The translations under genes and the position numbers were made by a program. From the NCBI RefSeq assembly GCF_006542425.1, contig NZ_VFID01000007.1:310001-374000 (forward strand): a stretch of DNA of 64,000 bases, read 5' to 3'. This document shows positions 28,241 to 37,363 of the stretch, piece by piece. The stretch is from Pseudoxanthomonas sp. z9. Its GTDB lineage: Bacteria; Pseudomonadota; Gammaproteobacteria; Xanthomonadales; Xanthomonadaceae. The first letter of the stretch is position 1, and each line of letters begins with the position of its first letter. The notes below the pieces were generated by a model. It worked only from the letters and a program-made list of their open reading frames with translations, was not told the origin of the DNA and searched no databases.

Positions 28241-28981
28241 ATGAGCCCTGTTCATCCCCCGCTGGCCCGCGACTACGCCGCCATGGACGACGCCACGCTG
28301 GTCGCCTGGGTCAGGTACGGCGACCGCGACGCGTTCCGCCAGGTCATGCGGCGCTGCAACCAGCGCCTGTTCCGGGTCGCGCGCGGCGTGGTCAATGACG
28401 ACGCCGAAGCCGAGGACGTGGTCCAGGAGGCCTACGTGCACGCGTACGAGAAGATCGACGGTTTCCGCGGCGAGGCCTCGCTGCTCACCTGGCTGACCCG
28501 CATCGTGCTCAACGTCGCCTACGGACGCCTGCGCCAGCGTCGCGCCACCGTGGACATGGCGCAGCTCGAAGCCGCGCAGCATGAAGATCGCGTGCTGGTC
28601 TTCCCCGCGCGCTTCGGCCACGAGGATCCCGCCGCCGCCGCGACGCGCGCGCAGATCCGCGCCCTGGTCGAACACGCCATCGACGGCCTGCCCGAACCGT
28701 TCCGCCTCGTGTTCGTCCTGCGCGAGATCGAGGAGTGCACGGTGGAGGAAACCGCCGCCGCGCTCGATCTGCGCGAGGAAACCGTGAAGACCCGGTTGCA
28801 TCGCGCCCGCCGGCAACTGCGGGCGGCCCTGCGCGACACCCTCGCGACAACCCTCACCGATGCCTTTCCCTTCCTCGGTTCCCGCTGCGAACGCATGACC
28901 GACGAAGTGCTGAGGCGGCTGGATCCGTCACCGGCCGAACCTTCCCGCTCCCACCTGCCCGATAGCCCGCCCGCCATCTGA
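28241..28981 (+). CDS. ECF RNA polymerase sigma factor with C-terminal extension
   Basis: 246 residues starting MSPVHPPLARDYAAMDD, with an AGAGGAG site. Regions 2 (EAEDVVQEAYVHAYEKIDGF, LLTWLTRIVLNVAYGRLR) and 4 (GLPEPFRLVFVLREIEE, VEETAAALDLREETVKTRL) are clear. A tail of about 45 residues (SRCERMTDEVLRRLDPSP) includes one cysteine and may sense a signal. No anti-sigma gene follows; three small genes of membrane or unknown type do. Confidence 0.92.
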   Translation: MSPVHPPLARDYAAMDDATLVAWVRYGDRDAFRQVMRRCNQRLFRVARGVVNDDAEAEDVVQEAYVHAYEKIDGFRGEASLLTWLTRIVLNVAYGRLRQRRATVDMAQLEAAQHEDRVLVFPARFGHEDPAAAATRAQIRALVEHAIDGLPEPFRLVFVLREIEECTVEETAAALDLREETVKTRLHRARRQLRAALRDTLATTLTDAFPFLGSRCERMTDEVLRRLDPSPAEPSRSHLPDSPPAI

Positions 28982-28993
28982 AGGGAGAACACC

Positions 28994-29338
28994 ATGTTGA
29001 CCACCGCCTTGATCGTCTTCGCCATCGCCGCCATCGGCGGTCTGTTCATGGCCAGCCGCGTGCTGCGCGGCCATCTCGCCCCGTGGGCAATCTCCATCCT
29101 GCACGCCCTGCTCGGCGCCAGTGGACTCATCCTGCTGATCCTCACGATCGTGCAGGGCGGCGCCTCCGCGCGGGTCACCGCCGCCCTGGCCATCCTCATC
29201 CTCGCCGCGCTCGGCGGCTTCTTCCTGGCCTCGATCCACCTGCGCGGCCGGGTTGCGCCCAAGGCAGTGGTGTTCGTGCATGCCGGCGTCGCCATCGCCG
29301 GTGTCCTCACCCTGTTGAGCGCCGTGCTGGCGGTATGA
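28994..29338 (+). CDS. Small four-helix membrane protein
   Basis: 114 residues, almost entirely hydrophobic (TALIVFAIAAIGGLFMASR, SILHALLGASGLILLILTI, AALAILILAALGGFFLASI, VFVHAGVAIAGVLTLLSAV), with GAGAAC just upstream. Two similar halves suggest an internal duplication (RVLRGHLAP and HLRGRVAP). The stop overlaps the next start (ATGA). Confidence 0.75.
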   Translation: MLTTALIVFAIAAIGGLFMASRVLRGHLAPWAISILHALLGASGLILLILTIVQGGASARVTAALAILILAALGGFFLASIHLRGRVAPKAVVFVHAGVAIAGVLTLLSAVLAV

Positions 29339-29808
29339 AACATCCGCTGCATCCCGCGCTGGTGCATTTCCCCATCGCCTGCTGGACGCTGGCCACGCTC
29401 GCCGATGTCGGCGGCCGGTGGTGGGGCGAGCCGGCCTGGCGGGTCGCCGGCGGCCTGCTGCTGATAGGCGCGATCAGCGCGCTCGCCACGATGGCGGCCG
29501 GATTCGTCGAGCTGATGAAGATTCCCAACGACAACCCCGCCCTGCGCGTGGCCAACCGCCATCTGCTGATGGCGCTGATCGCCTGGAGCAGCTACACCGC
29601 CAGCCTGATGCTGCGTTTGCACGGCAAGACCCTGCACCCGCCCGACGCGCTCGAGCTGGCCCTGAGCATCATCGGCTTCCTGGCCCTGTGCGTGACCGGC
29701 TGGCTGGGCGGCAGCCTGGTCTACACGCATGGCGTGGGCGTGCAACGCGAGGGAAGCGATGAATCACATGCGCGCGGACTCCCGCCGTCGCACCACAAAC
29801 CCGGCTAG
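29335..29808 (+). CDS. DUF2231-type membrane protein
   Basis: 157 residues starting MKHPLHPALVHFPIACWTLA, the histidine-bearing HPxxVHFPI motif typical of DUF2231 membrane proteins. Four membrane helices; AGFVELMKIPNDNPA connects helices two and three. It is coupled to the preceding membrane gene by ATGA. A redox or haem-associated role has been suggested for the family, but nothing here proves it. Confidence 0.78.
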   Translation: MKHPLHPALVHFPIACWTLATLADVGGRWWGEPAWRVAGGLLLIGAISALATMAAGFVELMKIPNDNPALRVANRHLLMALIAWSSYTASLMLRLHGKTLHPPDALELALSIIGFLALCVTGWLGGSLVYTHGVGVQREGSDESHARGLPPSHHKPG

Positions 29809-29881
29809 CCGCCGGCCTTGATGCAGGTCAAGACCCGCCACCTCGTCTCCGGGCGACAATGCGTCTCGCCCGGAGCCGACC

Positions 29882-30145
29882 ATGACCACCCTGCCCCTGT
29901 CCTTCCACCCCACCCGCACCCACGCGCCCATCGAAGTGGACGGCACGGCGGTGGCGCGCGAACTGGGCCTGGACGTGGCGGTGTTCCGCCAATTGATGGA
30001 CGCCGAAAAGATCACCGTGCTATGCGAGCGCGGCACCGGCGAGGACGAGGGCACCTGGCGGGTCAGCTTCTATCACGCCGGCCATCGCGCCCGCTTCGTG
30101 GTGGATGCGCAGGGGCGGATTCTCGACACGCCCGCGGCATCCTGA
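29882..30145 (+). CDS. DUF6522-like small protein
   Basis: 87 residues. The pattern IEVDGTAVARELGLDVAVFR, ITVLCERGTGEDEGTWRVSF, RARFVVDAQGRIL matches my recollection of the DUF6522 family. Soluble. Probably part of the sigma/DUF2231 cluster upstream. Confidence 0.6.
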   Translation: MTTLPLSFHPTRTHAPIEVDGTAVARELGLDVAVFRQLMDAEKITVLCERGTGEDEGTWRVSFYHAGHRARFVVDAQGRILDTPAAS

Positions 30146-30152
30146 GAAGCAC

Positions 30153-30170
30153 GGCCGTCCGAAGACGGCC
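30153..30170. terminator. Short hairpin between convergent genes
   Basis: GGCCGTC-CGAA-GACGGCC with a stable tetraloop, between the DUF6522 gene and the TonB receptor. No T tract on either strand. Confidence 0.35.
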
Positions 30171-30190
30171 ATGCACGGACCTCCGCCTGA

Positions 30191-33100
30191 TCAGAAGTCG
30201 TACTGCACCATGAAGCGCACCGAGCGCGGTGTCTGGAACGAGAGCGGCAACAGGTAGGTGTCCACCGGGATGCCGGTGGATCCGTCCTCGGCGCTCTCGC
30301 TGACCGAGGTGACCTTCTGCTCGTTGAACACGTTGAACACGTCCACCTTGAACTGCAATCCCTTCGCCCATGCCGGCGCGTAGCGCAGATTGAGATCCAG
30401 CTGCCGCGTCCACGGCAGGCGTCCCTTGGTGCCGCGCGGGAACGCCTGCACCGGATTGGCCGGGTTGCCGTCCGGTCCCAGCGCCTGGCCGGCCTCGGTG
30501 GTGCCGCAACGCATGAACGACGAACCGTAGGGATGGAAGCCGGTCCTGCTCGGCCAGGGCGCGTACACGCCGAAGCAGTTGAGCGGCCGTCCGGATTGCA
30601 CCACCAGATTGGCGCCGATCGACCATTCCTCGTTGAACTCGTAGTTGCCGAACAGTTTCAGGCTGTGGCGGCGGTCGTTGGGCAGGTAACCGTAGGTATC
30701 CGTGGTCAGTTCGATGTAGTCGAAGTCCTGGGTGGTGTTGGTGTTCGCCTGGCCGATGTCGGACTTCACCCCGCCTTCGGTGTTGCCGCGGCTGCGGCCA
30801 TACGTGTACGAACCCTGGAAGAAGAAGTTGTCCCAGCTACCGTCCATGAACAGCTCGATGGCGCTGTACGACCGCTTCGCCTCCGGTGATAGACGCGAGC
30901 CTTCCACCCGCACCGGGGTGAGGTTGCCGTCGCCGTACAGATCGGTCAGGAACACCGCGTCCTTGCCCGGATTGAAGATGCGGCAATACGGGAATCCCGC
31001 GCCCGGCAGCGCCGCGGCGCGACCCTGCGCGTCGAGCCAGCCATCTTCTTCGTCCAGATGGAAACCGGCCGATTCCAGGATGGCGGTGTAGTCGCAGTTG
31101 TCGTCGATGGCCGCCTTCAGCTTGCGGTAGATGCCGCGTACACCAAGATTCAGGTGCTCGGTCAGTGCCGCCTGGAAGCCGAGGATGAACTCGTCCTGGT
31201 ACATCGGATCCAGGTCCTTGGCCGCGATGGTCCGCGGATTCTTCGGTTCGCCGAACTCGCCGTTGATGTAGGTCAGGTCGCCTTCCGGCGTCAATCCGAC
31301 GGGCGCGCCGGTGATCGGATCGACGTCGGTGAAACGGAACTCCTGGCGGGTGAACACCGAGGCCGAGGCGCCGCGCGTGGCGACGTCGGCGGTCAGCGGC
31401 AAGGCGTAGCGGCCGGCATTGCCAAAGATCTTCAGGGTGGAGTCGCCGTTGACGTCCCAGGAGAATCCCAGCCGCGGGCCCAGCTGGTTCTCGACCTTCA
31501 CGAAGCTGTTGCCGAAACCGTCGCGGTTGTCGAAGGTGTCCCAGCGCAGGCCCAGGTAGGCGATGAAGGTGTCGGTGACGTTCCAGCTGTCCTGGAGGTA
31601 GAAGGCGCGCTGCTTGATTTCGTTGGACGAGCCCTGGTTGACGATCTGCTCGCGCACGACGTCGTATTCGTCGCCCGTCTCCGGCTGCCCATCCGTGCCG
31701 TTGTTGGTCGCATACCGCCAGGTCCGGCCGCCTTCGATCGACGTGCCGGCCACGGACTCGTAGTTGTCGATGTCGATGCCGAACTGCAGGCGGTGGGTCG
31801 CCAGCTGCCATTCCGCATCCACCCGGAACTGGTGGCGGGTGTCCTCGTTGTTGGCGCCCTGGATCGCGCCGCCGGTGATGTTGCAGGTGCTGACGTAGGG
31901 CAGGCCGCCGTTGGTCAGATCGCGGCGATACTGCGGGCGCGCGTCCACGATCAACGGGCAGCCGCTGGCCGGCTGGTCGAGGTTGCCGCCGTAGCGGACA
32001 TCCCGTCCGTCGGCGGTGCGCAGATGCTGGGCGCGCGAGGACTTGCCCAGGCCAGCCAGCGCCGACAGGGTGAAGTTGTCGGTCAGGTAGCCGGTGTACT
32101 TGAGGATGTAGTTGTCGCCGCCGGCCTCCTGGAAGTTGGTGCCGATCAGCGCCTGCCGATCCAGCCGGCCCACGGTATTTCCGTACACTGCGGTCTCGAC
32201 TTCCCGCTTGTCCGAAATGCCGGTGAATTCCAGCAGGTGGCTGTCGGTGATCTGCCAGTCCAGCTTGACCACCCAGTTCGGCGTCTTGGTGACCGCGCTG
32301 GTATTGGTGCTGGCCACCACACTGTTCCAGGTATCGGCTTCCTCGCGCTCGTACTGGACCAGGCCGTAGGCGAACAGGCGATCCTGGATCAGCGCGCCGC
32401 TGGCCCAGACCGAGGCGGTGGCCTGCCATTCCCTGTCACGGGAATTGTCTTCCTGCACCCGTCCCAGGCTGCCGGGCACCAGCGGATTGGAATAGTGGAC
32501 GTTCTCGGTTTCCTCGCGCAGCGACTTGGGTTCGTAAAAGATGTTGGCGCCGGCATGGAACTCGTTGCTGCCGCGCTTGGTGATCTGGTTGAGCACGCCG
32601 CCCAGCGAACGGCCGAACTCGGCGCCGTAGCCACCGGTCTTGACCTGCTGTTCGGCAATCGCCTCGAACGGCACCTGGGTGAAGTTCAGTCCGCGGAAAG
32701 TGTTGGTGATGTTGAAGCCGTTGACGTAGTACTGGTTCTCGGCCACCGACGAACCGCCGAACGAGGCCAGGTTGCCGAACGCCGCATCGCCGCGCACCGT
32801 GCCCGGCGCCAGCAGCGCCACGCTGGTGGCATCGCGCGCCACCGGGATCCGTGCGATCTGTTCGGCGGTCAGGATGGTGGTGGACTCCACCGAGGACACG
32901 TCGATCGGGTTGACCGCGCTGGAGCCGACCACGGTGACCGCATCCAGCGTGGTCGCGCTTCCGCCGCCGCTGGCGACGAGATCGGCGGTGGTCGCCGTGC
33001 CCACGCTGACGCTGACCGTGCGGCTGGCGCCGCCGGCGGTGGTCACCGTGTACTGGCCGGTCGGCAAGGCCGAGAAGCGGTAGCTGCCGTCGCTGCCCAC

Positions 33101-33295
33101 GGTGACGCTGCGGCTGAAACCGGTGGCCGGATTGGTGATGGTGATGGTTTCACCGGCGGTGGCGCGTCCGGTGATGGCGCCGGACGTATTCGATTGCGCA
33201 TGCACGCCGCCGACGAAGCACACCCCCAGCGCGGTGCACAGCGCGGTGCGCTTCAGTCCCCGGGTCAAGCGGTGCATGTTTCGGTTGATGCTCAT
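30191..33295 (-). CDS. Oar-like TonB-dependent outer-membrane receptor
   Basis: 1034 residues starting MSINRNMHRLTRGLKRT. Signal peptide (TALCTALGVCFVGGVHAQS), then a carboxypeptidase-regulatory-like beta domain (GAITGRATAGETITI, GSDGSYRFSALPTGQYTV), then plug (AEQIARIPVARDATSVALL, QVKTGGYGAEFGRSLGGV) and barrel, ending in an aromatic residue (SVRFMVQYDF) as usual for outer-membrane proteins. The family imports large ligands or secretes proteases; the substrate is unknown. A start at 33340 would add 15 residues. It is divergent from an AraC regulator, across the candidate sRNA region. Confidence 0.9.
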   Translation of the reverse strand: MSINRNMHRLTRGLKRTALCTALGVCFVGGVHAQSNTSGAITGRATAGETITITNPATGFSRSVTVGSDGSYRFSALPTGQYTVTTAGGASRTVSVSVGTATTADLVASGGGSATTLDAVTVVGSSAVNPIDVSSVESTTILTAEQIARIPVARDATSVALLAPGTVRGDAAFGNLASFGGSSVAENQYYVNGFNITNTFRGLNFTQVPFEAIAEQQVKTGGYGAEFGRSLGGVLNQITKRGSNEFHAGANIFYEPKSLREETENVHYSNPLVPGSLGRVQEDNSRDREWQATASVWASGALIQDRLFAYGLVQYEREEADTWNSVVASTNTSAVTKTPNWVVKLDWQITDSHLLEFTGISDKREVETAVYGNTVGRLDRQALIGTNFQEAGGDNYILKYTGYLTDNFTLSALAGLGKSSRAQHLRTADGRDVRYGGNLDQPASGCPLIVDARPQYRRDLTNGGLPYVSTCNITGGAIQGANNEDTRHQFRVDAEWQLATHRLQFGIDIDNYESVAGTSIEGGRTWRYATNNGTDGQPETGDEYDVVREQIVNQGSSNEIKQRAFYLQDSWNVTDTFIAYLGLRWDTFDNRDGFGNSFVKVENQLGPRLGFSWDVNGDSTLKIFGNAGRYALPLTADVATRGASASVFTRQEFRFTDVDPITGAPVGLTPEGDLTYINGEFGEPKNPRTIAAKDLDPMYQDEFILGFQAALTEHLNLGVRGIYRKLKAAIDDNCDYTAILESAGFHLDEEDGWLDAQGRAAALPGAGFPYCRIFNPGKDAVFLTDLYGDGNLTPVRVEGSRLSPEAKRSYSAIELFMDGSWDNFFFQGSYTYGRSRGNTEGGVKSDIGQANTNTTQDFDYIELTTDTYGYLPNDRRHSLKLFGNYEFNEEWSIGANLVVQSGRPLNCFGVYAPWPSRTGFHPYGSSFMRCGTTEAGQALGPDGNPANPVQAFPRGTKGRLPWTRQLDLNLRYAPAWAKGLQFKVDVFNVFNEQKVTSVSESAEDGSTGIPVDTYLLPLSFQTPRSVRFMVQYDF

Positions 33296-33474
33296 GGTTC
33301 GCACTCTCTGGTTCTCCTGCAGATCAAGGATCACGACCACGCGCCGGGCGCGTGATGCGGCGAATCAGGTGCCGGTCTCCCCCACGCCTGACGCGAGGAG
33401 GCTAACGATCCGTTTACTTTCCGGATGTGCGGAAATTGAGTTTTGTGCCGCGTCCGTGGCCGGATGAGTCCGGT

Positions 33475-33640
33475 TCGGATGCAACCGCTTTCGCACGCGT
33501 GCGCAACCGGCGCATACGATTTGCGCGACCACGGCACAACGCGCGTCGATGCAGGGCCGCAGTATTCAGGCCGCCGGAACCCGCTCTCTCTGCTCCGGCC
33601 TGAAGGCCACGACCGCGATTCGTGGCCTTCTTTTTTCCAC
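33475..33640 (+). ncRNA. Candidate small RNA with intrinsic terminator
   Basis: There is no coding frame on the plus strand, yet a strong terminator closes the interval. Upstream of it is a second hairpin, TTCAGGCCG ... CGGCCTGAA (about 33566-33603), with a loop rich in CTCTCTCTGCTCC that could pair with ribosome binding sites. The 5' end is a guess. The interval lies in the 470-bp gap between the Oar-like receptor and the AraC gene. Confidence 0.4.
33603..33636 (+). terminator. Strong rho-independent terminator
   Basis: AAGGCCACGA / TCGTGGCCTT perfect 10-bp stem (33603-33612 with 33620-33629), a 7-base loop, then CTTTTTT. No annotated plus-strand gene precedes it. Confidence 0.85.
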
Positions 33641-33765
33641 GCTTCCCGGGATTGGCCTGCTCGCCGGACGCGCGATTGGCTCTCGGTGAAGCAAGCGCCA
33701 GCTCCTAGGGTGTGGCCGTTGCCGGCGGGCATCCCCGCATGCGCCGGCACGGAGAGAGAATCGCC

Positions 33766-34635
33766 ATGTTCGAACTCGTCCCGCACCGGCTGCGCCAGTT
33801 CGGCCAGCTGGATCTGCATCGCGAAACCGCGCACGGATTGCACGTCGTGCTGGCCCAGGGACGGGGCAGCGGACTCATCGTGCCCGCGCAATGGATGAGC
33901 CTCTGCTGGTCCCTGCGCGGCGATCTGCGCCTGCAGTCCGGTGAACTGGAATGGCACCTCGGCGCGGGCCACGGCCAGGCCTGGGGAGATGGCGTGCTTC
34001 GCTGCCGCAGTTCGCGGCCACAGGCCTGGCTGGTGGTCACGGGTCCGCGCCAGGCCTGGCCATGGCGGCCGCATCGATACACCGAGAGCGGGCCGCTGCT
34101 GCCCTGGCAGGCGCGCATCCCGCGCGGGTTGGCCCACGGTTTGATCGCGCTGGCCGCCCCGGTTCGCGACCGCGCGCGTGAACCGCCGGAAGATGCCGTC
34201 ACCACCGTGATGGAAAACCTCGCGCACTGGCAATCGGATCTGCACGGCGCGCTCGCACGCTGCGCGGGACGCACGCAGCCGCTGCGCCACCAGACCATGA
34301 CCCGGCTGTTGCGTGTCCGCCATGCGATCCACTGCGACCCCGGCCAGCGCCTGGATCTGGATGCGCTGGCCCGGCTGGCCAACTATTCGCCCTGCCACCT
34401 GTTGCGCATGCACCGCCGGGTGTTCGGCGAAACGCCTTTCGAATACGCTTCGCGCCTGCGGGATCGCCGGGCGCTGGAACTCATCCGCGGCACCGATCTG
34501 TCCATCCTCGACATCTCGCTGCGGCTGGGCTATGAAAACCAGAGCGCGTTCTGTCGTGCGTTCAAGACCACGTTTGGCGCCACGCCCACGGGCATCCGCC
34601 GGCACGCCCTGTCGCGGGCTTCGCGGGCCGCCTGA
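33766..34635 (+). CDS. AraC-family transcriptional regulator
   Basis: 289 residues starting MFELVPHRLRQFGQ, with GGAGAGAG 8 bases upstream. The N-terminal beta-rich sensor half ends near residue 180. The C-terminal double helix-turn-helix is clear (LDLDALARLANYSPCHLLRM, FGETPFEYASRLRDRRALEL, LSILDISLRLGYENQSAFCR, FGATPTGIRR). It is followed 43 bp later by a membrane protein gene that it may control. Confidence 0.9.
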   Translation: MFELVPHRLRQFGQLDLHRETAHGLHVVLAQGRGSGLIVPAQWMSLCWSLRGDLRLQSGELEWHLGAGHGQAWGDGVLRCRSSRPQAWLVVTGPRQAWPWRPHRYTESGPLLPWQARIPRGLAHGLIALAAPVRDRAREPPEDAVTTVMENLAHWQSDLHGALARCAGRTQPLRHQTMTRLLRVRHAIHCDPGQRLDLDALARLANYSPCHLLRMHRRVFGETPFEYASRLRDRRALELIRGTDLSILDISLRLGYENQSAFCRAFKTTFGATPTGIRRHALSRASRAA

Positions 34636-34678
34636 AAGCAGCGACCCGTCCATACCATCCATCACAAGGGGAATTGCG

Positions 34679-35182
34679 ATGCACCGCGAAGATTCACGCG
34701 TCTCGGGCTGGCCGCGCGTCGGCCTCGGCGCCCTGGTGGCGGGCATGGCCGATCTGGTGTTCGCGATGGGGTTCTGGTGGATCAGCCATGACGTGCCGCC
34801 AATCCGCATCCTGCAATCCATCGCCGCCGGCTGGTACGGCGAAGCCAGTTTCGCCGGCGGCGTGCAGACCGCCGGTGTCGGCGCGGTGTCCCACTTCGCG
34901 ATCATGTTCCTGTTCGTCGCCGCCTACCGGCAGATGGCCACGCGCGTTGCGTCGCTGCGTCTGCGTCCGCTCGCGATGGGCGCGCTCTACGGACTTTTCC
35001 TGTATCTGGTGATGAACTTCGTCGTGCTGCCGCTGTCGGCCGCCGGCATGGCGAGTTTCAAGGATATCGGCTGGGTCGCGGCCAGCATCGCGATGCACGC
35101 GCTGATCGGCGTGCTGTGCGCACGCTATGCGCTCGCGCCCCGCGCGCCCGGCGATGCCGGACTGGCGCACGGCCGGGCCTGA
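34679..35182 (+). CDS. Four-helix membrane protein, paralogue A
   Basis: 167 residues, AAGGGG ribosome site. Helices at ALVAGMADLVFAMGFWWIS, HFAIMFLFVAAYRQMATR, LAMGALYGLFLYLVMNFVVL and GWVAASIAMHALIGVLCARY. The motif IRILQSIAAGWYGEASFAGG is shared with the convergent gene at 35207-35698, so the two are homologous. Function unknown. Confidence 0.8.
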   Translation: MHREDSRVSGWPRVGLGALVAGMADLVFAMGFWWISHDVPPIRILQSIAAGWYGEASFAGGVQTAGVGAVSHFAIMFLFVAAYRQMATRVASLRLRPLAMGALYGLFLYLVMNFVVLPLSAAGMASFKDIGWVAASIAMHALIGVLCARYALAPRAPGDAGLAHGRA

Positions 35183-35206
35183 ACCCGGACGCGCCGCACA
35201 CCGCCG

Positions 35207-35698
35207 TCAGCGCGCCTGGATGCGCGCCAGCAGCGCGGCGGGAATGCCGATCAACAACACGTACGCCGCCACGCAGACCGCATGCCACTGCCACGCGTGG
35301 GTGGCGGGCGTGGCCGCGCTGAAGTGCGGCACGAACACCAGGAAGATCAACCCGTACATCGACGCGCCATACACCGCGCCCGCGCCGAACGGACGGCGCA
35401 ACAGCACCGGCGAGCGCCGCGCCAGCAGCCGGTAGGCGCCCATCACGCCCGACAGCACGCCCGCGTACAGCACCGCACCGAGCGCGACCGTGCCCTCGCC
35501 GCCGGTGAAGGCCGCCGGCCCCAGCAGCCACGCGGCAATCGACTGGAAGATGCGGTCCGGCGCGACCCCGCGCGGCCCCCAGTAGGCCGCCGCCACCGCC
35601 AGATCCAGCATCGCCGCGGCGGTGCCGCCCATGACCGACCAGAACACCGCCGGTGGAACCGGCGGCAGCGGGTGGAACGCCTCGCTTCGACTGGCCAT
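35207..35698 (-). CDS. Four-helix membrane protein, paralogue B
   Basis: 163 residues starting MASRSEAFHPLPP, with GGGAGG upstream. DRIFQSIAAWLLGPAAFTGG, GVMGAYRLLARR and AGAVYGASMYGLIFLVFVPH align with paralogue A. It is divergent from the MocR-type regulator across a 102-bp gap full of regulator-type repeats, so it is a likely target of that regulator. Confidence 0.8.
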   Translation of the reverse strand: MASRSEAFHPLPPVPPAVFWSVMGGTAAAMLDLAVAAAYWGPRGVAPDRIFQSIAAWLLGPAAFTGGEGTVALGAVLYAGVLSGVMGAYRLLARRSPVLLRRPFGAGAVYGASMYGLIFLVFVPHFSAATPATHAWQWHAVCVAAYVLLIGIPAALLARIQAR

Positions 35699-35717
35699 CA
35701 CGGCCTCCCGATTGCCA

Positions 35718-35788
35718 ATTTGGCCCTATCTGAAACAATGCGAATGGCTCCATCAAGGGCCAATCCACCCGGATCTAATAGGGCCATT
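35718..35788. promoter_or_regulatory. AGGGCCA operator repeats of the MocR regulator
   Basis: AGGGCCAAT (35756-35764) and AGGGCCATT (35780-35788) are direct repeats 24 bp apart. An inverted copy, TGGCCCT, lies at 35721-35727 and extends to TGGCCCTAT mirroring ATAGGGCCA at 35778-35786. MocR/PdxR-type regulators typically bind paired repeats between divergent genes. Confidence 0.6.
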
Positions 35789-35800
35789 GGGAGGAACCGG

Positions 35801-37252
35801 ATGCTCACGCAGCTGCAACTCGATGGAAATGGCCCCCTGCACGCGCAGCTGACCCGCGCGCTCAAGCAGGCGCTGGCGACCGGTCAGTTGCGCCAGGGCA
35901 GCCGGCTGCCGCCGACCCGCTTCATGTCCCAGCAGATGGGCGTATCGCGCAACACCGTGCTGGCGGCCTACGAGCAATTGCGCATCGAAGGCTACATCGA
36001 TGGCCGGGTGGGTTCGGGCAGCTACGTGACCCTGCCCGCGCGGCCCGCGCCCGCGCCGGTGGAAACACCGCCGCTGCCGCCCCAGACCCGCTTCACCGCG
36101 CGCGCGCGCCAGGCCCACGATCAGGACAACCTGCCCGGCAAGCGCGTGCCCGGCGTGCGCTTCTCGTTCCAGTACGGCGCGCCCTACACGCACCCGGCCG
36201 TGACCACCGCCTGGTCCCGCGAACTCGGCCATGCCGCCCTGTACACCTCGCCCGGCTATCCGTGGGCGCAGGGCCTGCCGGAACTGCGCCAGGCCATCTG
36301 CGAATACGTGCTGCGGCGCGGCGTGGAAGCGCGTCCGGAGGACGTGGTGATCGTCGCCGGCACCCAGCAGGCGGTGTCGCTGTGCGCGCGCGTGCTGTTC
36401 GACCCCGGCGATCCGGTCGGCATCGAGGAGCCGCAGTACTACGCCGCCCGGGTGATCCTGCAGGCCTACGGCGCACAGCTGCAGCCGGTGCCGGTGGACG
36501 ACCAGGGCCTGATCGTCGAGGCCTTGCCCACGACCGCGCCGCGCGTCATCTACACCACGCCCTCCCACCAGTTTCCGCAGGGCGGCACCCTGCCGCCGGA
36601 ACGGCGCGCCGCGCTGCTGGACTACGCCGCGCGCAATGAGTGCTGGATCATCGAGGACGACTACGATGGCGAAATCCGCTACGACGCCCGCTCCCTGCCC
36701 TCGCTCAAGTCGCAGGACGAGCACGGCCGGGTGATCTACGTCGGCACCTTCTCCAAGACCCTGTTCCCGTCGCTGCGGCTGGGCTACCTGGTGGTGCCGC
36801 GCGGATTGAGGCGGGATTTCATCTCGGCCAAATGGATGGAGGACTTCGGCGCCTCCGCCATCGATCAGGCCGCGCTGGCCGGCTTCATGACCTCCGGCGC
36901 CTGCGACCGCCACCTGCGCCGCTCGCTCATCGCGCTGCGCGAACGCCGCGACGCCCTGTTGGACGGCCTGCACCGGATGAACGAAGGCCGGTTGAGCTTC
37001 GTGGACTCACAGGCCGGCATGCACATCCCGGTCTGGCTCAACCACCGCGATCGCGAACAGGGCCGCCAGTTCGTCGACCGCGCCCGCCGCATGGGCCTGG
37101 GCCTGTACTCCATCGCCCCCTACTACCTCGATCCGCCGGATCGCGCCGGCCTGATCCTCGGCTACGCCGGCCTGCCGGTGGGCGACATCGAACAGGCGCT
37201 GGAAGTGCTGCGGCAGTGCCTGGACGCGGAGTATGGACCGCGCAGGCATTGA
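35801..37252 (+). CDS. MocR-family (GntR-HTH/aminotransferase) transcriptional regulator
   Basis: 483 residues. The N-terminal GntR winged helix (GPLHAQLTRALKQALATGQL, RLPPTRFMSQQMGVSRNTVL, YIDGRVGSGSYVT) is joined by a proline-rich linker to a fold-type I aminotransferase domain. IIEDDYDGEIRYDARSLPSL holds the PLP aspartate loop. GTFSKTLFPSLRLGYLV holds the PLP-binding lysine. GGGAGG site upstream. PdxR-like control of B6 metabolism is possible, but no pdx genes are nearby; the divergent membrane protein is the obvious target. Confidence 0.92.
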   Translation: MLTQLQLDGNGPLHAQLTRALKQALATGQLRQGSRLPPTRFMSQQMGVSRNTVLAAYEQLRIEGYIDGRVGSGSYVTLPARPAPAPVETPPLPPQTRFTARARQAHDQDNLPGKRVPGVRFSFQYGAPYTHPAVTTAWSRELGHAALYTSPGYPWAQGLPELRQAICEYVLRRGVEARPEDVVIVAGTQQAVSLCARVLFDPGDPVGIEEPQYYAARVILQAYGAQLQPVPVDDQGLIVEALPTTAPRVIYTTPSHQFPQGGTLPPERRAALLDYAARNECWIIEDDYDGEIRYDARSLPSLKSQDEHGRVIYVGTFSKTLFPSLRLGYLVVPRGLRRDFISAKWMEDFGASAIDQAALAGFMTSGACDRHLRRSLIALRERRDALLDGLHRMNEGRLSFVDSQAGMHIPVWLNHRDREQGRQFVDRARRMGLGLYSIAPYYLDPPDRAGLILGYAGLPVGDIEQALEVLRQCLDAEYGPRRH

Positions 37253-37258
37253 GTGGAG

Positions 37259-37291
37259 TGCGGATTGCGTCGGACGCAATCTGCATTTTTT
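37259..37291 (+). terminator. Rho-independent terminator after the MocR gene
   Basis: TGCGGATTGCGTC / GACGCAATCTGCA stem (37259-37271 with 37273-37285) followed by six T. Confidence 0.85.
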
Positions 37292-37363
37292 CCCGCAGTC
37301 TCGTCCGCCTGGTTAGCCCGTCATCCGTTCGAGCGCTTCCTCGTCCGCCGGTATTGCCGGCGG

